Of a stretch of DNA of 64,000 nucleotides, positions 44,706-56,226 are shown piece after piece. Each line of letters starts with the position of its first letter. Position 1 is the stretch's first letter. The notes under the pieces are model-generated. The model saw only the letters and a list, made by a program, of their open reading frames with translations. It was not told the DNA's origin and did not search any database. This stretch comes from JACJYM01 sp965230495. GTDB taxonomy: Bacteria > Bacteroidota > Bacteroidia > Chitinophagales > Saprospiraceae. The position numbers were made by a program, and so were the translations under genes. Location: contig OZ246004.1 in assembly GCA_965230495.1 (NCBI GenBank), positions 3,410,001-3,474,000 of the forward strand, in the 5' to 3' direction.

Positions 44706-45308
44706 ATGCATTTGGACAAAAATTTTGGATTAACAAAGGAAAAATTCGCTGTTTTGTTACAAGAGCTTAAGGAAGGTAATGAAACTCTTTTTGAAGAGAT
44801 TTTTCTTAGTAATTTTCAAAAAACATGTTTTTTCATAAAGAAGAAATGCAAAATTAGCTATGATGAAGCTTATGACATTACTATGAATACTTTATTAGAT
44901 TATCGTCTGAGACTATTGGACGGTAAAATTGTATATGGAAATTTGAAATCTCTTTTCAGACAAATGGCTTATCATAATTTTGTAAAAACGGTAAGAGAGA
45001 GTGAAAAAAAGGAGAAGGTGTTAAAGCTAAATTATAGGGAGGCACCTGTTTTGGAGAATGAAGAAAGAGATTTATTTAATATGCTTGAAAATGCGTTTAA
45101 AAAATTGGAGCTAAAATGTAAAAACTTGCTAGATAAATTCTACTACCTAGGCATTTCATATGAAGATTTGGCGAGAGAAGAAAAAATATCTTATCAAGCA
45201 ATAAGAAAAAGAAAGGAAAGATGTATAAGTAAGTTGAAGGCTGATTTGAAAAAACAATTTGAAGCATGCGATATACGATATGAACAATTTAGAAGAATTT
45301 TTGAATAA
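44706..45308 (+). CDS. Sigma-70-family (ECF-like) RNA polymerase sigma factor
   Basis: The 200-residue protein has a divergent region 2 (GNETLFEEIFLSNFQKTCFFI, SYDEAYDITMNTLLDYRLRL, LKSLFRQMAYHNFVKTV) and a helix-turn-helix region 4 (LLDKFYYLGISYEDLAREEK, ISYQAIRKRKERCISKLK). It is much less like standard ECF factors than the one at 30433. It faces the S8-CHAT-VWA gene run divergently and overlaps the following gene for a membrane protein by 29 bp, a sigma/anti-sigma layout. Confidence 0.85.
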   Translation: MHLDKNFGLTKEKFAVLLQELKEGNETLFEEIFLSNFQKTCFFIKKKCKISYDEAYDITMNTLLDYRLRLLDGKIVYGNLKSLFRQMAYHNFVKTVRESEKKEKVLKLNYREAPVLENEERDLFNMLENAFKKLELKCKNLLDKFYYLGISYEDLAREEKISYQAIRKRKERCISKLKADLKKQFEACDIRYEQFRRIFE

Positions 45309-45954
45309 TAAGTTGTCTCCCGAGAAAGAGGACGCTATCATGAAAAGGCTTGCAGAGATACGCATGGCAGGACTTAGAAGTAGTTATGAAGATAAATTGG
45401 AGAATTTGCATGGTGTATCTAAGAGCTATTTTAAGAAGGGTAGGCAAAGAATATTCTTTGCCGTAACCATAATGTTGTTGGCTTTATTTTTTTTAACAGT
45501 GTTTATAAGTCAATTTTCAGGAGATAGAGAAGGTTATTCCAAAAAAATTGCTTCATATATAAGTCATAATAAAGTGGACAATTACGATATGACGCGTAGC
45601 ACTGTTAATGCGAACAATGAAATCTATTATGAATACCAGAGGGGTAATTATAAAAAAGCCATTGAGCTATGGAATAACTCAGAAATACTCCTTCAAGATA
45701 GTTTTTATGTTGCTATGTCCCATCTATACATTCATAATTTTCAAAAGGCAGAGTTGATTTTCAGGGAGCTAGATCAAAAAATTCCGGTGGATGTAAAATT
45801 CTATGCTGAAAACCAATTGTACTATGCTTTGACTTTAGTATTACTTAATGATTCCAAAAAGGCGATCAAATTATACGAATCTTGGCCGCGTGACTCTTGG
45901 ATGTCTAACGAATTTAAAAAGGCATTGGATATAGAAAATGTGGAAGAGTTTTGA
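45280..45954 (+). CDS. Single-pass TPR membrane protein, candidate anti-sigma partner
   Basis: From the ATG at 45280 the protein has about 224 residues: a cytosolic acidic/basic N-terminus of about 60 residues (MNNLEEFLNNKLSPEKEDAI), one membrane helix (FFAVTIMLLALFFLTVFI), and a periplasmic TPR-like region (EYQRGNYKKAIELWNNSEIL, SHLYIHNFQKAELIFRELD). The start at 45280 overlaps the sigma gene by 29 bp, which suggests translational coupling. This arrangement and topology fit a membrane-bound anti-sigma factor that senses something in the periplasm, but no known anti-sigma motif (for example a zinc-binding HxxxCxxC) is seen. Confidence 0.65.
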   Translation: MNNLEEFLNNKLSPEKEDAIMKRLAEIRMAGLRSSYEDKLENLHGVSKSYFKKGRQRIFFAVTIMLLALFFLTVFISQFSGDREGYSKKIASYISHNKVDNYDMTRSTVNANNEIYYEYQRGNYKKAIELWNNSEILLQDSFYVAMSHLYIHNFQKAELIFRELDQKIPVDVKFYAENQLYYALTLVLLNDSKKAIKLYESWPRDSWMSNEFKKALDIENVEEF

Positions 45955-45977
45955 CTTTAAAGCTTACTCTCGTGGCA

Positions 45978-47216
45978 TTAAATTGAGATTCCCAAAGTGA
46001 CACCATAGTACCATCGATTTTGCTTTTGGGTATAAGTTCCTGATCGATAAGAAATATGTGTCTCAGGGACAGGGACAGCTATGGGTTCTAATATTCCTGG
46101 TTGTGTACTTGGTATATATAACTCATTATCAGTAAAATAATAATATTTAAGCCCAACACCAAGACGCATGGGTTTCAGTAAATCTGTAGCCAACTCAAGG
46201 ATTCCTTTGAAATTAGATGAAGTCCCAAACCCAACTCCCCCTACAAGAGAAACCTTCTCATCCAAAGATTCACTTAATTTTCTCGAAAAAATTCTTATTA
46301 AATCGGCTGTTAGTTGTGCATCAATATGGAAAACTCTTGTTGTGTCCGTTTTTAAAGTATAAGGAAAATTGTAATGACTAGGTTGAGTGAATTTTTGAAT
46401 CGTAACTACGCCTGTATGTTCATAAACACCATATCCAAGTTCAATTCCACCATAGAGCCATTTAGAAATTTTGTAATCTCCACCCATAAAGAGGTGATAG
46501 CTAGAGTTATTTTTACCACCGAGCATACCAGTTTCCCTTAAAATATATTCATTACCATCTTGTGCTATTGTTTTGTTTTCTTGGATTACTTCAAAGTTAT
46601 CGTTGTTAAATGGAAATGGTTCAATTTCAGAGTTGTCAGATAAGAAAAAAGTATAATTCCTCGTTCCTCCATTTTCATATCTAACTGGATAGTTAAATCT
46701 AAAAATTGAAAATCTCAGAATAAAACGCCGATTAACAAAAATCTCTTTTTTAATCTCATCAATATTGGAGCTAATGCGATATATTTCACTTAACCCTTTA
46801 CTCTGAATTTCAATGATTTTTTGATCGATTAAGGCAGTTGAATGCTTTAGGGAATCAAAGTCATTGCTAATTTTTTTTAATCTAGAAGTAGTGGCATCAT
46901 TTTGTAGATTGGACGTTTGGTTAAGAGTTGTGAGAATGATTTTCATTTCTCGTAATCTAGGATTGATTTTATCTAATTCACTTCCTATATCAGTTATTTG
47001 TTTAAGTAATTTCTTTTTTTTTCCTTCCGTTTGTGAATTTATTTCGGGAGAAAAACTTAATTTATCAGTCAGTTCTTTTAAATGTATTTGTAAATGAGAA
47101 ACTTGTTTTTCTAGGACCAATTTTTCACTTTCAAGTTTTGCTATAGTCTCAAGGTTTTGAGAAAAGAGACTAATGTTTAAAGAGAAACATGCTAGGATTA
47201 GAATAAGGAGTTTCAT
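45978..47216 (-). CDS. Coiled-coil plus outer-membrane-barrel-like protein
   Basis: From the ATG at 47216 the protein has 412 residues with a signal peptide (MKLLILILACFSLNISLFSQ). Residues about 20-150 are a long heptad-like coiled coil (LEKQVSHLQIHLKELTDKL, DIGSELDKINPRLREMKI). The C-terminal 230 residues are antiparallel-strand-like, ending WYYGVTLGISI, consistent with a small outer-membrane barrel. The start codon overlaps the stop of the upstream gene as ATGA, so the two are translated together. Function is unknown. Confidence 0.6.
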   Translation of the reverse strand: MKLLILILACFSLNISLFSQNLETIAKLESEKLVLEKQVSHLQIHLKELTDKLSFSPEINSQTEGKKKKLLKQITDIGSELDKINPRLREMKIILTTLNQTSNLQNDATTSRLKKISNDFDSLKHSTALIDQKIIEIQSKGLSEIYRISSNIDEIKKEIFVNRRFILRFSIFRFNYPVRYENGGTRNYTFFLSDNSEIEPFPFNNDNFEVIQENKTIAQDGNEYILRETGMLGGKNNSSYHLFMGGDYKISKWLYGGIELGYGVYEHTGVVTIQKFTQPSHYNFPYTLKTDTTRVFHIDAQLTADLIRIFSRKLSESLDEKVSLVGGVGFGTSSNFKGILELATDLLKPMRLGVGLKYYYFTDNELYIPSTQPGILEPIAVPVPETHISYRSGTYTQKQNRWYYGVTLGISI

Positions 47217-47560
47217 TGCAGGCAATTTTTTTTCACTGAAATAATTTTCTTTTCTAAGGGCAGTAAGTAATTTGATATATACTCTTTATTTTCGATGCGA
47301 AGTATTTCTTGGCTCAAATCGTAAATGCATGAGTTATGTAGTTGAGGAAGAGCTGGATTTTTTACACTTTTTAATTCAAAGAGCAAATTGTTTGCTTCAA
47401 TCAATATAGGCTCTTTTTTCTTAGCATATTCTAACTCTCTTAATTCCGTTCTAAAGAATTGAAATATAGTTAATAAAGAGGCAATAAAGCCGACGACGGC
47501 ACCTAATAAAAAATTAGTAACTTTTCCTTTTCTAGTTTGACTACAATTTTTAGAATTCAT
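47213..47560 (-). CDS. Small membrane protein coupled to the coiled-coil barrel gene
   Basis: The 115-residue protein has a short basic N-terminus, one membrane helix (FLLGAVVGFIASLLTIFQFF), and a charged helical tail of about 75 residues in the other compartment. No family is recognised. It overlaps the next gene by ATGA, a strong sign of coupling and of joint function. It could anchor or present the partner's coiled coil. Confidence 0.5.
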   Translation of the reverse strand: MNSKNCSQTRKGKVTNFLLGAVVGFIASLLTIFQFFRTELRELEYAKKKEPILIEANNLLFELKSVKNPALPQLHNSCIYDLSQEILRIENKEYISNYLLPLEKKIISVKKNCLQ

Positions 47561-47951
47561 TTAATACAGTTGTCATTAGTAGATAAAGAGAATAAGGCAG
47601 GAACTTTTCTGGTATCCATATATCAGTTAAAATAGACAAGAATGTTGAAATTCCTTTTTGTGAAACTGAAAAAGGGGATTAATCCCCATAAACAATCAAA
47701 GAGTTTTGTTTGAGAATCAATTTGCAATAGATTATTTGAAAATGAAGAAGACACGATCAGCCATGAAGCCAATGTTAATGTAGTTGATTAAACCCAAATC
47801 TATTCGTCCTACGGAGCATAGTTAGCAAATAGATAATCTTCTCTTTTTTGCTAAACAAACGTATAATGAAACAATAGATGTGGTAGAAACAATCTTTTTC
47901 ATAATAGAAAAGATTCAAGAGTGTAATCATTTTAGCTTATAGGTAAAAACG
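47561..47951. other. Gene-free stretch with a perfect 14-bp palindrome
   Basis: These 391 bp have no ORF or RNA gene that I can support. GGGGATTAATCCCC at 47674-47687 is a perfect palindrome and, read on the minus strand, is followed by TTTTT, so it resembles a weak terminator with a very short loop. The tRNA-Val terminator starts at 47952. Confidence 0.4.
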
Positions 47952-47986
47952 AAAAAAGGAGCTAGAATTTATATTTCTAACTCCTT
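47952..47986 (-). terminator. Terminator after tRNA-Val
   Basis: On the minus strand AAGGAGTTAGAAA and TTCTAGCTCCTT pair over 12-13 bp with one mismatch, followed by TTTTTC. It lies 10 nt downstream of tRNA-Val. Confidence 0.75.
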
Positions 47987-47996
47987 GGAATTTCTG

Positions 47997-48071
47997 TGGG
48001 AAATACTGGACTCGAACCAGTGACCCCCTGCTTGTAAGGCAGGTGCTCTAAACCAACTGAGCTAATCTCCC
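47997..48071 (-). tRNA. tRNA-Val (anticodon TAC)
   Basis: The minus strand folds as a cloverleaf: acceptor GGGAGAT with ATTTCCC (one G-U pair), anticodon stem CCTGC with GCAGG around loop CTTACAA, giving anticodon TAC (Val), and a T arm CTGGTTCGAGTCCAG. No CCA is encoded at the 3' end. A consensus promoter lies upstream. Confidence 0.95.
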
Positions 48072-48088
48072 TTTTTTAAAAGCGAGGG

Positions 48089-48118
48089 CAAATATATTAC
48101 GATTTTCACATTGTACAA
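48089..48118 (-). promoter_or_regulatory. Full Bacteroidota promoter for tRNA-Val
   Basis: Minus-strand TTG (48118-48116), 19 nt, then TATATTTG (48096-48089). This is the TTG-N19-TAnnTTTG consensus, 18 nt before the tRNA 5' end. Confidence 0.75.
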
Positions 48119-48173
48119 ATTTTATCTTATTTTTTTTCTAATGTATTCTAAAATAGTTTTTCGTTTAGAAAAA

Positions 48174-48205
48174 TTGGTTGGTTTTAAATAATAAAATTAC
48201 CTTTG
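48174..48205 (+). promoter_or_regulatory. Full Bacteroidota promoter for rpsA
   Basis: TTG at 48174-48176 or 48178-48180, then 21 or 17 nt, then TACCTTTG at 48198-48205. It points to rpsA and lies 68 nt before its ATG. Confidence 0.75.
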
Positions 48206-48272
48206 CGGCACTTTTTAATTTTTTAACTTCTATCAATAAATATAATATTGGTATACAAAACTGATTCTTAAT

Positions 48273-50489
48273 ATGTTAGACGAAAAGAATCTTTCAACGG
48301 AAGAAAACACAGAAAGTGTTGTCGAAACCACTCAGGAAACTACAGAAAACCCAGTTGTTTCTAAAATAGAGAAAGAAGATAGAGGAGCCCACGATGATTT
48401 TGATTGGACTTTGGGTAAAAGAAATACTGTTAAATACTCTGAGGAAGAGTTAAAAAAGTATGAGGATATATATACTAATACTCTTAATTCGTTAGCTGAG
48501 TTTGAGGTTGTGACGGGTAAAGTTTCAGCTATCAACGGTGGAGACGTAGTATTAGATATAAATTATAAATCTGACGGTTTAGTGCCGTTATCTGAATTTA
48601 GAGATTTCGAAGACCTCAAGGTAGGAGATGAGGTAGACGTATATGTCGAGAATAAGGAAGATGCTAAAGGACAACTTGTTCTTTCAAGGAGAAAAGCAAA
48701 GCTACTTAAGGCATGGGATATGTTGGTTGATTCCTATAAGAACGGTACTATAATAAAAGGACATATAGTTAGTAAGACCAAGGGAGGTTTGATAGCGGAT
48801 TGTTCAGGACTAGAGACGTTTTTGCCAGGTTCTCAGATTGACGTGAAACCAATTATTGATTATGATGCCTATGTGAATAAAACAATGGAGTTTAAAGTGG
48901 TTAAGATTAACGAAACCATAAAAAATGCTGTTGTTTCACATAAAGCTTTGATAGAAAGTGATCTTGCGGAACAAAGGGAATCTATTATTTCCGGTTTGGA
49001 GAAAGGTCAAGTGCTTGAAGGATTGGTGAAGAATATTACGGATTTTGGAGCTTTTATGGATTTGGGAGGTGTAGATGGTCTATTGTATATTACAGATATT
49101 TCTTGGGGTAGAATCAATCATCCTAATGAATTGTTAGAGCTAAATCAAAAGCTTAATGTAGTAGTTCTTGACTTTGACGAAGATAAGAAGAGGATTTCTT
49201 TAGGTTTGAAACAGTTACAACCTCACCCATGGGAGGTGCTAGATAGCAAGATTGAAGAGAATAGCACCGTGAAAGGGAAGATTGTTAATATTGAAGATTA
49301 TGGAGCTTTCTTGGAAATTATTCCGGGAGTAGAAGGTTTAATACACGTTTCAGAAGTGTCATGGAGTAATCAACCAATTAATGCTAGAGAGTTCTTCGAG
49401 CTGAACCAAGAATACGAAGCAAAAGTTGTTACTTTGGATAGAGAGGACAGAAAAATGTCCTTGAGTTTAAAGCAGTTGACTCCAGATCCTTGGGATGCTA
49501 TTTCAGAAAAATTTGCACCAGATAATAAATATGTAGGGTTGGTAAAAAATCTTACGCCATATGGGGTTTTTGTCGAATTAGAAGAAGGAATTGGTGGTAT
49601 GGTCCACATTTCTGATCTTTCATGGACGAAAAGATATTCTCACCCTTCAGAGTTCACCAAGGTGGGCCAAGAGATTGACGTGTGTGTATTGGAAGTTGAT
49701 AAAGAATCTAGAAAGCTTTCATTAGGACATAAACAATTGGAGGAGAATCCTTGGGATACTTTTGAAAAAGTATTTCCTATTGGATCATACCATGAAGCTA
49801 CTATTGTGAAGAAAGATGATAGAGGAGGAGTAGTTTCTTTGCCTTATGGGTTGGAGGCATATGCACCTATCAAGCATTTGAGAAAAGAAGATAATAGTTT
49901 TGCATCCGTAGATGAAACTTTAACATTTAAGGTAATTGATTTTAACCGAGAGGATAAAAAGATTATAGTATCTCATTTAAGATATGTAGATGACGTTAAG
50001 AGAGAAGCGGATGATTCGGTGAGAGAAGAAAGGAAAAAGGAGATAAAACAAACGAGATCCAAAATAAAGGCAAATCAAGCAAAGCTTGAGGTTTCAACAT
50101 TAGGAGATTTAGATGTTTTTTCTAATTTGAAGGAACAAATAGCAGAATCGGAAAATACTAAGAACAAAGAGAAGGCTGAAAAGAAGGAAAGTAAGCCAGC
50201 TCCGACGGCAAAGAAAGCGGCTTCAGGTGAAAAGCCGGATGACTTGAAAAAAATAGAGGGGATAGGCCCAAAAATTGCTGAGCTTTTAGTGAATGCTGAA
50301 ATATCTTCTTTTGCCAAACTTGCAGAAGCGGATATTGAAAAGTTAAAAGAAATCTTGGAAAGTGCAGGTTCTAGATATAGAATGCATGACCCTACAACTT
50401 GGCCTGAGCAAGCTAAATTAGCTAGTGATGACAAGTGGGAAGAATTGAAAGTTTTACAGGATAACCTCAAGGGAGGAAGACCTGAGTAA
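48273..50489 (+). CDS. rpsA: Ribosomal protein S1 with an added C-terminal HHH domain
   Basis: The 738-residue protein has six S1 OB-fold repeats at about 70-145, 160-230, 247-317, 333-403, 420-490 and 505-570 (for example GLVKNITDFGAFMDLGGVDG, KIVNIEDYGAFLEIIPGVEG). An acidic-basic linker at about 575-645 is followed by a C-terminal domain at about 650-738 with PDDLKKIEGIGPKIAELLVN and DPTTWPEQAKLA, a helix-hairpin-helix-like fold also seen on ribosomal protein L21 of some Bacteroidota. S1 binds mRNA on the small subunit. The extension is not found in E. coli S1 and may bind rRNA or DNA. The rRNA operon begins 140 bp downstream. Confidence 0.92.
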   Translation: MLDEKNLSTEENTESVVETTQETTENPVVSKIEKEDRGAHDDFDWTLGKRNTVKYSEEELKKYEDIYTNTLNSLAEFEVVTGKVSAINGGDVVLDINYKSDGLVPLSEFRDFEDLKVGDEVDVYVENKEDAKGQLVLSRRKAKLLKAWDMLVDSYKNGTIIKGHIVSKTKGGLIADCSGLETFLPGSQIDVKPIIDYDAYVNKTMEFKVVKINETIKNAVVSHKALIESDLAEQRESIISGLEKGQVLEGLVKNITDFGAFMDLGGVDGLLYITDISWGRINHPNELLELNQKLNVVVLDFDEDKKRISLGLKQLQPHPWEVLDSKIEENSTVKGKIVNIEDYGAFLEIIPGVEGLIHVSEVSWSNQPINAREFFELNQEYEAKVVTLDREDRKMSLSLKQLTPDPWDAISEKFAPDNKYVGLVKNLTPYGVFVELEEGIGGMVHISDLSWTKRYSHPSEFTKVGQEIDVCVLEVDKESRKLSLGHKQLEENPWDTFEKVFPIGSYHEATIVKKDDRGGVVSLPYGLEAYAPIKHLRKEDNSFASVDETLTFKVIDFNREDKKIIVSHLRYVDDVKREADDSVREERKKEIKQTRSKIKANQAKLEVSTLGDLDVFSNLKEQIAESENTKNKEKAEKKESKPAPTAKKAASGEKPDDLKKIEGIGPKIAELLVNAEISSFAKLAEADIEKLKEILESAGSRYRMHDPTTWPEQAKLASDDKWEELKVLQDNLKGGRPE

Positions 50490-50521
50490 AAAAAGTTTTA
50501 TATTTTAAGAGAAATACTTTT

Positions 50522-50547
50522 TTGTTTAAAAAAAGTAAGTATCTTTG
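50522..50547 (+). promoter_or_regulatory. rRNA operon promoter
   Basis: TATCTTTG at 50540-50547 is a perfect -7 box. A TTTG ends 15 nt upstream (50521-50524), a shorter spacer than usual. The transcript would include about 75 nt of leader before 16S. Confidence 0.65.
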
Positions 50548-50625
50548 CGGTCCCATTTAAAGTAATGGGGATAATAAAAAGAAAGAGGAAAGGATAGCAA
50601 GGAAGGAAAAGAGAATTAGGAAAAG

Positions 50626-52145
<1,520 letters not shown>

Positions 52146-52201
52146 AGAGACCTTCTCTATCCTTTTCCTTTTTTATTATTTAAGTTGAGTTATGATTATA
52201 T

Positions 52202-52275
52202 AGTCTCGTAGCTCAGCTGGTTAGAGCACTACACTGATAATGTAGGGGTCGGCGGTTCAAGTCCGCCCGAGACTA
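52202..52275 (+). tRNA. tRNA-Ile (anticodon GAT)
   Basis: Located in the 16S-23S spacer. Acceptor AGTCTCG pairs with CGAGACT, the anticodon stem CTACA pairs with TGTAG around CTGATAA, giving anticodon GAT (Ile). T arm and D arm are standard. No tRNA-Ala follows in the spacer. CCA is not encoded. Confidence 0.96.
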
Positions 52276-52344
52276 CTAACAAAAAAAGTACATTGACAGA
52301 TAGGGAAGAGTTAAGAAGAGTTATGGATAGATAACTGAAAGAAT

Positions 52345-55175
<2,831 letters not shown>

Positions 55176-55246
55176 TTTTAAAAAACTCTTTCCTATTAAT
55201 GTCAATTAAGATAAAGAAGATATATTAAGATATATCGTTAAGAATT

Positions 55247-55353
55247 AAAGGTGGTTATAGCGAGGGGGATCCACCTCTTACCATTCCGAACAGAGAAGTT
55301 AAGCCTCTCAGCGCCGATGGTACTACGAAAGTGGGAGAGTAGGTCGCCGCCAT
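55247..55353 (+). rRNA. rrf: 5S ribosomal RNA
   Basis: Starts near GGTGGTTATAGCG and ends near GGTCGCCGCC, where GGTGGT (55250-55255) pairs with GCCGCC (55346-55351). The core CCATTCCGAACAGAGAAGTTAAGCC is typical 5S. About 107 nt. Confidence 0.93.
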
Positions 55354-55361
55354 TATTTTTT

Positions 55362-55391
55362 AAAAGGTTACTAATACTAGTAACCTTTTTT
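55362..55391 (+). terminator. Terminator of the rRNA operon
   Basis: AAAGGTTACTA and TAGTAACCTTT form an 11-bp perfect stem with a 4-nt loop, followed by a T run. It lies 9 bp after 5S and 10 bp before the next gene's ATG. Confidence 0.85.
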
Positions 55392-55401
55392 AGTTTATGC
55401 T

Positions 55402-55866
55402 ATGGACAAAGTAAAATTTCATTTATTTACATATCTATTCCTAATAGTTACATTGGCCCTAATGTTGTTACCCGGAATTGGATTTTGGAGGTTTAATCCT
55501 TTTTTTGAGAGGACATTCATAGTGGCAATACTTTTTTTTCTCTTAGCAAAAAACATATTTTATACGAAGTATGCGTTTTATGTTAATCAATCTAGAATCA
55601 AGGTGTTGCTCATTTTTCTAATGATACCTTTGATAATGTGGCTTATAGATTGTTTATACGATTTTCAGCGTTTTAGTGACGAAATTGGATACAATAGTCA
55701 TCTTAGAGGGTTTGATCTTAAAATAGAAACGATTAGTTTTGTAGGGTACTACTTTAGAAAAGTTTATGTTGTATTACTAGTTGGTTCAATTATTGGTGGA
55801 ATTTTACTTCCCTTCAAACTTTTACTGTCGATTTGGGTTAAGAAGAATAGAAACTATAACATTTAA
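55402..55866 (+). CDS. Membrane protein of unknown function
   Basis: The 154-residue protein has about four hydrophobic helices (LFTYLFLIVTLALMLLPGI, FIVAILFFLLAKNIF, KVLLIFLMIPLIMWLIDCLY, VYVVLLVGSIIGGILLPFKL) and an RFSDEIGYNSHLRGFDLK loop between helices 3 and 4. I do not recognise a family. It begins 10 bp after the rRNA terminator with no promoter between, so its expression may depend on read-through. Confidence 0.5.
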   Translation: MDKVKFHLFTYLFLIVTLALMLLPGIGFWRFNPFFERTFIVAILFFLLAKNIFYTKYAFYVNQSRIKVLLIFLMIPLIMWLIDCLYDFQRFSDEIGYNSHLRGFDLKIETISFVGYYFRKVYVVLLVGSIIGGILLPFKLLLSIWVKKNRNYNI

Positions 55867-55875
55867 ATAACAGTG

Positions 55876-56220
55876 ATGAGTCAGGTAGAACTATTCAACA
55901 AGGAAAGAAAACGATTGAATGATATTATAATGTCTTATGACAACAAGGTTATGAAGAGACTTTTTAGCCTTGACAACCAAGCATATGAAAAGGGAGCATT
56001 AAACGTGGCGACGAAAGAGATGCTTGGATTAGTGGCTTCACTCGTTTTAAGATGTGACGATTGTATTAAATATCATCTCGGTACTTGTTTCGATCAGGGA
56101 GTGTCGGATGAAGAAATGATGGAGGTGCTATCTATTGGAAATATTGTTGGTGGTTCAATTTGCATTCCTCATACAAGAAGAGCATTAGAATATTGGGAAG
56201 AACTTAAAAAGAATAAATAG
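55876..56220 (+). CDS. AhpD/carboxymuconolactone-decarboxylase-like protein
   Basis: The protein of about 114 residues has the CMD fold with RCDDCIKYHLGTCFDQGVSDEE, where the CxxC and following His match AhpD-type thiol peroxidase partners. The start is the ATG at 55876, just after a GTG at 55873. It lies 6 bp before ahcY and probably is co-transcribed. A thiol-redox role is inferred from the CxxC. Confidence 0.8.
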   Translation: MSQVELFNKERKRLNDIIMSYDNKVMKRLFSLDNQAYEKGALNVATKEMLGLVASLVLRCDDCIKYHLGTCFDQGVSDEEMMEVLSIGNIVGGSICIPHTRRALEYWEELKKNK

Positions 56221-56226
56221 TAAATT

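Noticed and set aside
50075..50470. 131-residue minus-strand ORF inside rpsA
   Set aside because: It lies opposite the linker and HHH region of rpsA, Ser- and Phe-rich as expected of antisense to Lys/Glu-rich coding DNA.
55251..55496. ORF starting in 5S and crossing the terminator
   Set aside because: It overlaps 5S, the terminator hairpin and the first part of the membrane protein gene in another frame.
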